Positions 7,593 through 16,690 of a stretch of 50,847 nucleotides of DNA are shown one piece after another. A program made the translations under genes and the position numbers. Each line of letters starts with the position of its first letter. Position 1 is the first letter of the stretch. The DNA is from Holophagaceae bacterium (GTDB lineage: Bacteria; Acidobacteriota; Holophagae; Holophagales; Holophagaceae), in the NCBI GenBank assembly GCA_025353305.1, contig JANXQX010000272.1, positions 1-50,847 on the forward strand. Reading direction: 5' to 3'. Below the pieces are notes generated by a model. That model had not been told where the DNA came from. It was given only the letters and a program-made list of their open reading frames with translations, and made no database searches.

Positions 7593-9272
7593 ATGACGAA
7601 ACGCGACCGACTGACCTATCTCATGCTCTGGGCCATCCTGGGGCTGCTGCCGCTATTCATGCGGCCGCTCTGGGAACCCGATGAAGGCCGCTACGCGGAA
7701 ATCCCGCGCGAGATGCTGGCATCGAGAAATTGGCTGACACCGACCCTGAACGGGGTGCTTTATTTCGAGAAGCCCCCCCTTCAATATTGGCTTTCCGCGG
7801 CGTCCATGAAGCTCTTTGGCTTGAATGCGGCGGCGGCCCGCCTCCCGCTGGCGCTGGCCTCGCTGATCCTGTTCTGGTGCGCCTGGAGGCTGGCGAGGCG
7901 GCTGGGTGCCCGCGGACCCATCTGGGCCCTGGTGATGGTAGCCACCACGTTGCTCACCTTCGTGTGCGGGCAGTTATTGACCCTGGATGCGCTCTTTTCG
8001 GCCTTCCTGGTCCTGAGCATCACTGCCGCCGTGGAGTCTGTGGCTGCACGGTTCCGCGAAGAACCTTCGTTGGGCTGGACCGTGCTGACCTATCTCGCTT
8101 TGTCGGCAGCCGTGCTCACCAAAGGACCCGTCGCGCTGGTGCTTCTGGTCGGCATCCTGGGACTTTCATTGCCCTTTTCCTGGAGGGATCCGAAGTTGCG
8201 GAAGGCGGTGCTGACGATGGGGTTCCATCCCCTCGGCTGGATGCTCTTCTTCGCTTTGACTGCGCCCTGGTTCTACTTCGTCAACAGGGCCAATCCCGGG
8301 CACGCGCAATTCTTTTTCATCCACGAACACCTCACCCGGTTCCTCACCCATGAGCATGCGCGGCAGGGCTCAGACAATCCCGTCCTGGACAAGCTTTACT
8401 TCCCGGGTATCCTGCTGCTGGGGATGCTCCCTTGGCTCAGCCACAGCATGGTCGGGCTCAAGCGGGGCCTCGCTTTCGTACGTCGATCCGCGGGGCCGCA
8501 GGGCATCGAATCCGCACTGAACCGCTGGACCGTGGCGACGATGATCATGGCGTTCGCCTGGCCCCTGTTTTTCTTCACCTTGTCGGGCTCGAAGCTTGCG
8601 CCCTACATCCTGCCCGTGGTGGTGCCCTTGCTCGCCATGGGCTGCACCTTCGAGGAAAAGGGCGAAGAATTCCGCAGTTTGCGGCGGATCGCCATCGAAT
8701 TGTTTGTGCTCGGCGCGATCTTCCTGATCGGCGGATTCGCCTTTGCCAAGGAGCTGAATGGCGGCCAAGGCTGGGTCATCGGGCTGGGTGTCGCGTTTGG
8801 ATCGCTCGGTGTTTGGGCCATGAACCCGAAGCACCTCACCGCGCCGCGCTGGATGGCGTCGTTGGGTGGTTGCATGCTGTTGCTGGTGTTCGTGTCGGAT
8901 CACGTGGCCGGCGCAAGAAAAAATGTGGCTCCGTTGGTCCGCCGGGCCCCTTCGAATGCCCAGTGGATCAGCTTCGGCGTCTATTTCCAAGGCCTTCCAT
9001 TCCATTCCAGGCAACGCTGTGTCGTGGTGGCGGGCACGGGCGAATTGGGATTCGGCAAAAGCCAGTTGCCCAAGGCCGAGCAGGACCGCTGGTTCGAGGA
9101 AGACCCTTCTAAACTTGGCGCCATCGCCCAGCGCATGAGGTCGGAATCGCCATCGAGGCCGGTGGTGGTGCTGGCCCACGCCGGCGACTGGAGGAAATTG
9201 CCTGAAGCTGACCGCGCCGCCTGGCAGGAGCTGGAACGCAACCCAAGCATGGTACTGGCAAGACTGAGATAG
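7593..9272 (+). CDS. ArnT/PMT-family glycosyltransferase
   Basis: 559 aa polytopic membrane protein of the GT83/PMT type. The N-terminus has the family hallmark: a first membrane segment, then EPDEGRYAEIPREM, with acidic residues of the first periplasmic loop, and later FEKPPLQYWL. ArnT proteins move 4-amino-4-deoxy-L-arabinose from undecaprenyl phosphate to lipid A; related enzymes use other polyprenyl-linked sugars. About a dozen hydrophobic segments are visible and the length is usual for the family. It lies downstream of the ArnA-like gene and near an ArnE/F-like gene. The donor sugar here is uncertain because arnB, arnC and arnD are not in the window. Confidence 0.85.
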   Translation: MTKRDRLTYLMLWAILGLLPLFMRPLWEPDEGRYAEIPREMLASRNWLTPTLNGVLYFEKPPLQYWLSAASMKLFGLNAAAARLPLALASLILFWCAWRLARRLGARGPIWALVMVATTLLTFVCGQLLTLDALFSAFLVLSITAAVESVAARFREEPSLGWTVLTYLALSAAVLTKGPVALVLLVGILGLSLPFSWRDPKLRKAVLTMGFHPLGWMLFFALTAPWFYFVNRANPGHAQFFFIHEHLTRFLTHEHARQGSDNPVLDKLYFPGILLLGMLPWLSHSMVGLKRGLAFVRRSAGPQGIESALNRWTVATMIMAFAWPLFFFTLSGSKLAPYILPVVVPLLAMGCTFEEKGEEFRSLRRIAIELFVLGAIFLIGGFAFAKELNGGQGWVIGLGVAFGSLGVWAMNPKHLTAPRWMASLGGCMLLLVFVSDHVAGARKNVAPLVRRAPSNAQWISFGVYFQGLPFHSRQRCVVVAGTGELGFGKSQLPKAEQDRWFEEDPSKLGAIAQRMRSESPSRPVVVLAHAGDWRKLPEADRAAWQELERNPSMVLARLR

Positions 9273-9289
9273 AAACAATTGGTTGCGGC

Positions 9290-9604
9290 TTAATTCTTCT
9301 TGAAGGCTTCCTTGACGCCATGGCCAACTTCCTTGGCGCCTTTCGCGATCTCCTGACCAGCTTTTTTCACACCTTTCCCCACTGCTTTTCCGCCTTCCTT
9401 CGCACCTTTTCCGATGGCTTTGCCGCTTTCTTTCGCAACCTGGCCAACCTTTTTTCCGCCTTTGCCGGCTGCATGGCCGACTTTCTTCCCTGCCCGGCCT
9501 ACGTCCTTACCGGCCTCCTTGAAATCCGATTTGATTTGTTCCGTGGTGCCCTGGGCGGCGCAGGGCAGCGAGGTCAGCAGCGCGCAAAGGATGAAGGTAC
9601 GCAT
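9290..9604 (-). CDS. Small exported Lys/Gly-rich repeat protein
   Basis: 104 aa. A signal peptide (MRTFILCALLTSLPCAAQG) is followed by a mature part built almost entirely of Lys, Gly, Ala and Glu in degenerate units of the form GKKVGxxAGKG, with only scattered Val/Ile and a single Phe near each end. This looks like an amphipathic or disordered, strongly basic LEA-like or histone-H1-like tail, but I recognise no family. ATG 9604 has GGGAG on the minus strand at 9610-9614. It sits tail-to-tail with the ArnT-like gene and divergent from the second glycosyltransferase. The reading frame is well supported by the signal peptide and ribosome-binding site. Confidence 0.75.
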   Translation of the reverse strand: MRTFILCALLTSLPCAAQGTTEQIKSDFKEAGKDVGRAGKKVGHAAGKGGKKVGQVAKESGKAIGKGAKEGGKAVGKGVKKAGQEIAKGAKEVGHGVKEAFKKN

Positions 9605-9668
9605 GGGCACTCCCGTTCACTCTTGAGTATGCGCTTTGCCAGGTAGGGGCGCCGGGGGACACTGGGGA

Positions 9669-11105
9669 ATGGATGAATTTGACGAATTCTCCGAGCATCG
9701 GGAAAAGCGAGTGCCGGGGCAGCAGTTGGGGGAGTGGGTGCGGGATAACCGCATCGTCATCCTGTATGGCCTGATGCTCATCGCGGTGATGTTCTGCCGG
9801 GGTTTGTGGGGGCTTGATGAACAGCGAACGTCGGACCTCACGCAGGTTCTTGTGGAGCGCGGGAAATGGCTGCCCCCGGCATCCATGGCCACCTTTCCCG
9901 GCGGGCCACCCATCCTGTTTATTTGGTTGGCAAAACTCTCGTCGATGCTGGCGGGGTTCCTGGGAAGCGGCAACGCGCCCGAGCATCCAGCCTGGCCACT
10001 GCGTATTCCGCTGGTCATCGGCTCCATCTTGTTTCTGCATCATTTCCGGCGTTGGGCAACCCGCTTTCTCCAAGCTGATGTGGCGGGAATCGCCACGCTG
10101 ATCCTCTGTGCAACGCCATTGTGGTTCTGGCAGTCCCAGGCGATCCAGGCGGACCTGCTTTTTTCTGCTGCGCTCGCCTGGAGCTGGCTGTGTTGGCTGG
10201 CTGGTTATATGTTGCTCCGGCGTCAAGCCGAAGGCTCTGAGGATGAGCACCAGAGCTGGTTCCGGTGGTCCCATGCGTGGCTTGGCCTCGCGTTTCTATT
10301 CAGGGGCCCGCAGGCGCTTCTGCTTTCAGCCTTGCTCCTGTTTCTTTTCCTGGCGTGGCAAAAGGATTTGAAAGCAGGGCAAGCAACCATGATGAATTGG
10401 GGTTCTGCCATCCTTCTTGCGTTGGTGTTCGCAGGCTATGCATCCGGCCTGGTCGGGCTCCCGGATATTCGCAATGGGTTGCATCGATGTCTACAGGTCC
10501 AGCCCATCTGGATTTACGCCGAGCACTTGGCGCGGGACAGCTTTCCTTGGCTGTTGCTATTACCAGCGCTTGCTGTGTTCCTGCGCGGCAGCGGCGCCCT
10601 CAAAGCGCCCACCGCGCGCTTCCTGGCGATCGCGTTCCTGGTTCCTTTTCTATTCAGCATCTGGGGTGATGGAAAACGGGGAGCCGATCCGCTGGCGGCC
10701 TATCCTTTTCTTGCGCTGCTGCTGGCGGGATTGCTCCAGCCTGTCTATGTGGAAGGCGTCAGCGCCGCCCGCATCCGGCGCATCGGAGCCATCCTGGCGG
10801 CCGCTCTTTGGTTGGCATTCTTGGCCGGTTTCGTGGTGGGCGTCTTTCGGCTGGGTGGCCCAGACATTCAAAGCGTGGCCGCGCCGATGCTCGGTCCCCT
10901 GCGCCTGGCCACATTGGTGCTTGCCATGGGCGCGCTCTCGGTGAGCGTCCGATGCGCTGCGGGCGAGGGTGAATTCCTGGTGCGCGAAACCGCCGCCACC
11001 GTTTGTGTCGCGTTCTTCATCATTGGCACCTGGGGTTTCCATGGGCTGGATCCGCAAATCCGGAATCAAAACCATGCGAGGGCTGCGCTTGAAGCCGCAA
11101 AATGA
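9669..11105 (+). CDS. Second PMT/ArnT-like membrane glycosyltransferase, divergent
   Basis: About 478 aa with a cytoplasmic N-terminal stretch and roughly 11-12 hydrophobic segments. The first loop after membrane segment 1 reads GLWGLDEQRTSDLTQVL, which matches the PMT/ArnT loop in placement but keeps the acidic DE of the EPDE signature only loosely. Later segments follow the same fold as the gene at 7593. The start is uncertain: ATG 9669 is my choice, but no good ribosome-binding site is visible and a TTG lies at 9636. Function is inferred from fold and position. It may transfer a different sugar from its neighbour, or serve as an accessory subunit. Confidence 0.7.
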   Translation: MDEFDEFSEHREKRVPGQQLGEWVRDNRIVILYGLMLIAVMFCRGLWGLDEQRTSDLTQVLVERGKWLPPASMATFPGGPPILFIWLAKLSSMLAGFLGSGNAPEHPAWPLRIPLVIGSILFLHHFRRWATRFLQADVAGIATLILCATPLWFWQSQAIQADLLFSAALAWSWLCWLAGYMLLRRQAEGSEDEHQSWFRWSHAWLGLAFLFRGPQALLLSALLLFLFLAWQKDLKAGQATMMNWGSAILLALVFAGYASGLVGLPDIRNGLHRCLQVQPIWIYAEHLARDSFPWLLLLPALAVFLRGSGALKAPTARFLAIAFLVPFLFSIWGDGKRGADPLAAYPFLALLLAGLLQPVYVEGVSAARIRRIGAILAAALWLAFLAGFVVGVFRLGGPDIQSVAAPMLGPLRLATLVLAMGALSVSVRCAAGEGEFLVRETAATVCVAFFIIGTWGFHGLDPQIRNQNHARAALEAAK

Positions 11106-11191
11106 ATATCAGGAAAGCCCAAGGACCCTTCTTCTTCCCCTTCGCCACCTGAATTCTTTTCCGTAGCTCTGATATAGCTGAAAGGAAAACC

Positions 11192-11569
11192 ATGTCCCCC
11201 AACTTCAAGGCCATTCCACTGATCCTGATCGGGGTTCTGCTCAACGCCCTGGCGCAAATCTGCCTGAAGAAGGGGCTGCAAGCCGCGGGCGGCCTGCATA
11301 TGGAAATGGGCTCGCTGATCCGTGTGCTGGTCCAGCCATGGGTGGTGGCGGGCCTCCTGTGCTATGCCGTGAGCGTGGTTGTATGGCTGGGCGCGCTTTC
11401 CCTGGTGGATGTGAACTACGCCTATCCCTTCCTCGCGCTTGGCTTCATCGCCAACGCGCTGCTCGCGCGGGCTTTCCTGGCCGAAGTGATTCCGCCGATG
11501 CGCTGGGTCGCGCTCGCCATCATCGTCATCGGAGTGGGATTGCAGGCTTGGAGTGGCAAGGGAAATTGA
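11192..11569 (+). CDS. ArnE/ArnF-like small EamA transporter subunit
   Basis: 125 aa with four hydrophobic segments, in the SMR/EamA superfamily. The N-terminal LNALAQICLKKG and the central ALSLVDVNYAYPFLALGF are the typical half-EamA pattern of ArnE/ArnF, the pair proposed to flip undecaprenyl-phosphate-aminoarabinose across the inner membrane. AAAGGAAAACC precedes ATG 11192. Only one such subunit is present here, whereas ArnE and ArnF normally act together, so it may work as a homodimer or move another lipid-linked sugar. Confidence 0.75.
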   Translation: MSPNFKAIPLILIGVLLNALAQICLKKGLQAAGGLHMEMGSLIRVLVQPWVVAGLLCYAVSVVVWLGALSLVDVNYAYPFLALGFIANALLARAFLAEVIPPMRWVALAIIVIGVGLQAWSGKGN

Positions 11570-11638
11570 ATGGTTATTGCCATATACATTTAATGTTCTT
11601 GTCAGATAGACTGGCTCCTTCATGCGAATGGGGCTTCG

Positions 11639-14416
11639 GTGATTCTTCTGACCATCGCAACATCCCGGCTCCACAGGTCCTCCGCGGCAGCGCTGCTGAT
11701 GGGTGCAGCTCTTTCCGCTCAAACCACAGGCTCCCTGCGGGTGACGGTTTTGGACTCGGCTGGAAGGCCCGCAGCGGGTGCACGCCTGAGCCTGGAATCC
11801 CAGGAGCGCAGAGACATCCGGGTCCTGGTGGCCGATGCCGAAGGTGTGGCTGGAATTTCCGGCCTGATTCCTGGTCGGTACCGGCTCGATGGGAAGGACC
11901 TTCTCTTTCGCCCTGATGAACGGATCGTAGTGACCGTGCGCATTGGGGTCGCGCAGGCTTCTGTTGCGGTAGAGGCCTCCCCCTTGATGGCGGAAACCAG
12001 CTCTGTCGGCGTGCAAACGCGATTCACCCAAGGCGAATTGCAGAGCCTTCCCTTCGCGCCCCATCGCTTTGTGGAACACAGCTACCTGGCCCCAGGCATC
12101 ACCCCCAGCGGCAAGCCCGAGCCCGTTGTTTATGGTTCCATGCTGGACGCCAACGCCTTCCTGGTGGACGGCATGAGCACCAATCTCAGCTCCACGGGCC
12201 GCTTCGGCATGAACCTGAGCACCGAAATCCTTGAGGGCCAGATCATCACCACGGGCGGCCACAAGGCAGAAGATGGATTTGCCGCGGGGGCTGTATACAA
12301 TCTGGTCACCCGAAGCGGCGGCAATGATCTACATGGTGCCCTATTCGCGAGCCGCATCAACCGCGGCAACAATGCGAAGCCCGAGGATAGCAAGACCAAC
12401 ACCCCGGAAGAGCGGCCCACGGACGCCTCGGAATTCGGGTTCTCGTTCAGCGGACCCATCATCAAGGACAAACTGTTTTTCTTTGGTGCCTTCAACCGCC
12501 AGCTACTGGCCCAGGATTATGAGAATGTGCAGCCCTTCGGCACATCGCCTCATCGGCGAATCCAGTCTGAGGACCGGAGCTACCGCTTTCTCAAGCTCTC
12601 CTGGATCCTCAACGAAAGCCATCGGCTGGACCTGAGCTGGTTCGGCGATCCGGTCACCCAATACAACTTCGATCTAGCCGGAGACAGCTCCGTGAAGGAT
12701 TTCCAACAGGCCAACCGCACCCGGGGCGGCAACAGCTTTTTGGCGAAGCACGTGGGGTTGCTGGGCGGAAATCTTGCCTGGGAGAACACCATCGGGCTGC
12801 ACCAGACTGCCTTCCAATGGTCGCCAGCCACGCCTGAAGCCGGGCCGTTCAGGGGCCAATTGGATGCCGCTGGCGGCGAATCCTTCGGCCGCAGCCCAGA
12901 GGACCGCCTGGAGCGCGTGAAGAACCTGACCGCGAAGAGCGAGCTCACGTGGCACTACGGAGAGCACGTGGTCAAAGGAGGGCTCCAGGCCCTGGATTCT
13001 GAATTCACTCGTGTGTTTTTACGGCCCTCCGGCGGCCTTTCCTACCTGGACCGCGCCGCGGGTGGTGCAGGCCCCAGCGCTGGGGACATCGCAGCTATTC
13101 GCGCAGGGCTGATCTCCAATGGTGGAGCCGATTTCGGCTATGCCAATGCGGACAGCCTGGTGGCCCCGAGCCCCGTATCGGGCCTGTTGGCGGCGGGCGT
13201 GGCGAGCTATCTCTACCGCCGGACCCTCAGTGACCTCAACGAGTACGGCAATCCGCTGAAAGCCAAGACCATCGGCTTATACGCCCAGGACGACTACCAT
13301 CTCAATGCAACCTGGACTTTCAATCTGGGCCTTCGTGTGGACAAGGCCAGCGCGGATGGAGAGGATGGCCGTGAACTCTACAGCCAGACTCTTTTAAGTC
13401 CGCGCCTGGGCCTGTCCTGGAATCCCGATGGCCGCGGGCAGACTCGCCTATTTGGATATTTCGGCCGCATCTTCAGTCCGCCCTCGCCGGGGGCGCTGCG
13501 TCCCGCGGGCGCCACGACGGATGGACCTTCAACGGTCCAGCAGGTTTGGGTGCCCTCCCAGGCAGCCTGGAAGACCTATGCCTCCGCAGGCGTTGTGGTG
13601 CCCAAAACACTCGCGGTCCAACCCGGTTTGAAGTCGCCCTCCACGGACCTGATCCAAGTGGGCGCCCAGCGGGTTCAGAACCTAGGGGCATTCCTGGGCG
13701 ACTGGACCTTGGATCTGCTTTACACCCGCAAATCGATGAAGGATCTCGTGGACACCTACAACCCGTCCTGGGGCTATCTCGCGCCTTCGGAACTTGGGCT
13801 TTCGGCATTCACGCCCGGGGTTAATGTCATCGGCAACCTTCCGGGCCTCAAGCGCGAATACAACGGTGTCGATTTTGTGGTGGAGCACTCCTACGAGGGT
13901 GGCCATTGGATACGTTTCACTTACACGAATGCCCGGTTGAATGGCAATTCCGAAGTCGGCAACGTGGCGAGCAGCTCGCCCTCCAATACGGGGTTTGCGC
14001 AAATTCCTGGCCTTGCGGAGGATTACCGGCAAGGCAAGTACGACGGCCCTCTCAACGAGGATGTCCACCACAATTTCAAGGTTTATGGGATGGCCAAGCT
14101 GCCCTTGAACCTGGAACTTTCAGGAGCATTCAACATCCGCTCGGGCCTCCACTACTCGAACTTGGCGAAGGTTTCTGGAAACACGGTCCTGGCGCCGGGC
14201 GAAACCCGCGGAGCCCGCGAGCTGCCATGGGCCCGCAGCTTCGACATCACTTTCGCCTGGCACAAGAAAATCCAGGGCGCGGATCTGCGCTTGGGCCTGG
14301 ATGTCCTGAACCTCACCAATGCCCAGCCCTTGAGCGCCACGAACAACCTGGCCCAGAAGCCCAACAACTACCAACAAGGACGTGTGGTGCAATTCAGCGC
14401 CAGAGCATCCTTCTAA
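11639..14416 (+). CDS. TonB-dependent receptor with N-terminal carboxypeptidase-regulatory-like domain (Oar-like)
   Basis: 925 aa outer-membrane protein. It has a signal peptide ending near ALSAQ, then a carboxypeptidase-regulatory-like beta-sandwich (about residues 32-95, SLRVTVLDSAGRPAAGARL), a plug domain with the LVDGMS motif typical of this class, and a long beta-barrel with alternating aromatic segments ending in the terminal Phe expected of barrel proteins (SARASF). Such receptors are abundant in Acidobacteriota and Myxococcota and often take up large or carbohydrate-derived substrates. The substrate is unknown. GTG 11639 is the likely start. It appears to be a single-gene unit, with a hairpin downstream. 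Confidence 0.88.
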   Translation: MILLTIATSRLHRSSAAALLMGAALSAQTTGSLRVTVLDSAGRPAAGARLSLESQERRDIRVLVADAEGVAGISGLIPGRYRLDGKDLLFRPDERIVVTVRIGVAQASVAVEASPLMAETSSVGVQTRFTQGELQSLPFAPHRFVEHSYLAPGITPSGKPEPVVYGSMLDANAFLVDGMSTNLSSTGRFGMNLSTEILEGQIITTGGHKAEDGFAAGAVYNLVTRSGGNDLHGALFASRINRGNNAKPEDSKTNTPEERPTDASEFGFSFSGPIIKDKLFFFGAFNRQLLAQDYENVQPFGTSPHRRIQSEDRSYRFLKLSWILNESHRLDLSWFGDPVTQYNFDLAGDSSVKDFQQANRTRGGNSFLAKHVGLLGGNLAWENTIGLHQTAFQWSPATPEAGPFRGQLDAAGGESFGRSPEDRLERVKNLTAKSELTWHYGEHVVKGGLQALDSEFTRVFLRPSGGLSYLDRAAGGAGPSAGDIAAIRAGLISNGGADFGYANADSLVAPSPVSGLLAAGVASYLYRRTLSDLNEYGNPLKAKTIGLYAQDDYHLNATWTFNLGLRVDKASADGEDGRELYSQTLLSPRLGLSWNPDGRGQTRLFGYFGRIFSPPSPGALRPAGATTDGPSTVQQVWVPSQAAWKTYASAGVVVPKTLAVQPGLKSPSTDLIQVGAQRVQNLGAFLGDWTLDLLYTRKSMKDLVDTYNPSWGYLAPSELGLSAFTPGVNVIGNLPGLKREYNGVDFVVEHSYEGGHWIRFTYTNARLNGNSEVGNVASSSPSNTGFAQIPGLAEDYRQGKYDGPLNEDVHHNFKVYGMAKLPLNLELSGAFNIRSGLHYSNLAKVSGNTVLAPGETRGARELPWARSFDITFAWHKKIQGADLRLGLDVLNLTNAQPLSATNNLAQKPNNYQQGRVVQFSARASF

Positions 14417-14436
14417 ACTATTGCGGAATAAACGAA

Positions 14437-14457
14437 GGGGCGGGATGATCCCGCCCC
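14437..14457. terminator. Perfect 9-bp GC-rich hairpin between convergent genes
   Basis: GGGGCGGGA at 14437-14445 pairs perfectly with TCCCGCCCC at 14449-14457 around a 3-nt loop. It lies 20 bp after the TonB-receptor stop and before the end of the convergent SPFH gene. Only a short T-rich stretch follows, so termination could be weak or bidirectional. Confidence 0.6.
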
Positions 14458-14460
14458 CAT

Positions 14461-14490
14461 TTCTACCTCACCACCTCATCCCTACAACCT
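14461..14490. repeat. Heptamer-repeat element 4 (short copy)
   Basis: A run of units ending in CCT, mostly spaced 7 bp (14468, 14476, 14483, 14490), of the same CCTCATC/ACAACCT type as the right arm of the element at 7473-7583. It fills the space between the hairpin at 14437-14457 and the end of the SPFH gene. No left arm is visible, so this may be a half element. Confidence 0.45.
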
Positions 14491-14501
14491 CGCCCCCTGG
14501 C

Positions 14502-16547
14502 CTACGCTTCAGGCTTCTTCATCTGCGCTTTCAACGCGTCGCGCATGGCCTGGACCTCGGGGTCCCGCGCGGTGGGCGTAGCGACGCCGACGGTTTCGGC
14601 GAGCTTGGTGGTCATTAACAGACCGAGCAGGTTTTCGATCAGATTGCCGCTGCCCGCGCCGCCGCCGGACATGTTGATCTTCGGAACCACGTCGATCTGG
14701 CCCTTTTCGATGGCTTCGGCGAAGCGGTTCATGACCTGTTGGGTGAGCTGGAACTGCGGGCCGCCATAAGCGCGCACTTGCTCTTCGATGGCGATGGCCT
14801 GGGCGATGCCCACGCGCGCTGCGCGCTCGGCTTCACCATCGGCGATGGCCTTGATGCGCTTGCCTTCGCCTTCGCCCATGATGCGGACCTTCTCGGCTTC
14901 TGCGCCGGCAAGGGTCTGGATGCGGTTGGCCTCTTGTTGGGCGCGGGCGTAATCGGCCTTGCCCTGGTTGCTCTGCACCGCGATGGAGATTTCCGATTCC
15001 GTCAGCATGGTCTGCTGTTTGGCCTTGGCCTCGGCTTCGCGCAATTCACGTTCCTTCACGGCCGCGCCCTGCTGGCGGGAATAGGTTTCCACCTGTTCGT
15101 TGGCGATCTGCCGGGAACGGAGCTGGATGAGGATCTGCTCGATCTGGCCGCCCTGCTGCCCGCTGGTGGGCGTGCCGATCAGCACTTCCTGCAGCTCCAG
15201 GTTGTACATTTCGAATTTCGCGCGCATCTGGACGCCGGACTGGTCCTGGATGGCGCTGCGGTCCTGGATGAGCTGGATGAGCGTGCGGGTCTGGCCGATA
15301 TTCTTGAAGTAGGCCGCCACCATGGGATCCAAAGTCTGCTCCACCAATCGCTTGATGTCGCCGAAGCGCTGGATCACCAGCGGCGCCTTGCGGTAGTCGA
15401 TGTGCACCACCACCGATAGCGGCAGGCTGGGTTCGAAAGCATCCTTGGTGATGAGGCTCACTTCCGCCAGATTCTCGTCGTAGCGGTGCGCCCCCACTTC
15501 GGATTGGCTCCACTTCAGGATGAAATTCGTGGTGGGCACCATGATCACTTTGCCCGCGTAGGTATTGAAAGCGTATTTGCCCGGAAGCAGGGGATCGTTC
15601 CACACGCCGCGGGTGCCTACGGCCACCAGCTCGCCGTGCTTGTAGTCCGCTCCGGTCATATCCGTGCCTTCCACGCCGGTGTAGCTCACCACAACGCCCA
15701 CGGTGCCCACTTCCACAACAGTCTTGGGTATGGACTCCACCGTCGCGAAGAGCCGGTTGATGTAGTAGGTACCCTCCACGAGAACCTGGAGCTGGCGGCC
15801 GCGGAGCCCCCCGGCCTTCAGGAACTTGTCCGGGTCCTGGAAGTTGTTGTGGTAGGTGTCGGCATGGACCGGATCAATGCCCACGGAGGGCGCGATGATC
15901 TCATCAGGCGGCAGGCTCGGTCCGTCATGGACGGTGATGACGCCGATGATGTCGTCGGTGCCTTTGATGACCACCGGGCGATAGCCGCCCCGCTCGGCGA
16001 TGACCGCGCTCATCTTGGTGAAGGTGTCCATCTCGCTCCGGTCCAGGGGCAGGTAGAGCATCTGGTCCTCGGTGAGCACCACGAACTGGACCAGGTTGAT
16101 GGCATAGATGCCTTCCCGCAGGATCATGCGCTGGGGACCCTTGGTGCCGCCGTTCTGCATGAAGGTCTCCACGTCCTGGAAATCCCTGGCGCGCTCGTTG
16201 GAGGCGAGGGCCTGGGTCGCCGGAAGATCCTTGCCGTCCCGGGCGAAGACATAGCCGATCTTGCCCTGGGGAATCGTGACGAGCGGCAGCTTGTGGATGC
16301 GGTACTGGAAGGGCATGAGGAAATGCCAGCCGCCGCGCAGGAGCCTGGGCTCATAGCCCGCCTCGCCATTGAGCGCCATGAGCCCGGTTTTCACCGAGCC
16401 CTTGCGGCTGAATAGTTTTTCCACGATGCCCACGCGGTTGTTGGGGATGTAGCGGGCCCACTTCGAGAGCAGCACCAGCAGGAAGATGAAAAGCAATGCC
16501 AGCAGAAAAGCGCTACCGGGGTGACTGAAGATCCAGGTGAGGTCCAT
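14502..16547 (-). CDS. SPFH/band-7 domain membrane protein (flotillin-like)
   Basis: About 681 aa. One N-terminal membrane segment (residues 11-28) leads into a very long extracytoplasmic or membrane-associated region. The band-7 part is followed by an Ala/Glu/Lys/Gln-rich coiled coil (around REAEAKAKQQ and AGAEAEKVRIMGEG) as in flotillins, and a short Pro-rich C-terminus. Flotillin-like proteins oligomerise into membrane scaffolds, but I cannot name a partner here. ATG 16547 has AGGAG 5 nt upstream; the extra five codons from 16562 are unlikely. It is longer than typical flotillins (400-500 aa) because of an additional N-terminal beta-rich domain. No NfeD-like partner gene is adjacent. Confidence 0.82.
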   Translation of the reverse strand: MDLTWIFSHPGSAFLLALLFIFLLVLLSKWARYIPNNRVGIVEKLFSRKGSVKTGLMALNGEAGYEPRLLRGGWHFLMPFQYRIHKLPLVTIPQGKIGYVFARDGKDLPATQALASNERARDFQDVETFMQNGGTKGPQRMILREGIYAINLVQFVVLTEDQMLYLPLDRSEMDTFTKMSAVIAERGGYRPVVIKGTDDIIGVITVHDGPSLPPDEIIAPSVGIDPVHADTYHNNFQDPDKFLKAGGLRGRQLQVLVEGTYYINRLFATVESIPKTVVEVGTVGVVVSYTGVEGTDMTGADYKHGELVAVGTRGVWNDPLLPGKYAFNTYAGKVIMVPTTNFILKWSQSEVGAHRYDENLAEVSLITKDAFEPSLPLSVVVHIDYRKAPLVIQRFGDIKRLVEQTLDPMVAAYFKNIGQTRTLIQLIQDRSAIQDQSGVQMRAKFEMYNLELQEVLIGTPTSGQQGGQIEQILIQLRSRQIANEQVETYSRQQGAAVKERELREAEAKAKQQTMLTESEISIAVQSNQGKADYARAQQEANRIQTLAGAEAEKVRIMGEGEGKRIKAIADGEAERAARVGIAQAIAIEEQVRAYGGPQFQLTQQVMNRFAEAIEKGQIDVVPKINMSGGGAGSGNLIENLLGLLMTTKLAETVGVATPTARDPEVQAMRDALKAQMKKPEA

Positions 16548-16690
16548 GAAGACTCCTTTCAAAGAGCAGGGTTGATTCTAAGCCTGTCTGAAAAGTCTTC
16601 CCAAGGGTTGGCTCAAGATGCCGCCAAGGGGCCTTAACGCATCGGCCAACCGAAGGGTTCGATGGGTTATGCTGGCTTCCAGGTTTGACG

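Noticed and set aside
15486..16415. 309-aa plus-strand ORF opposite the SPFH gene
   Set aside because: Antisense shadow with His/Gly-rich low-complexity composition.
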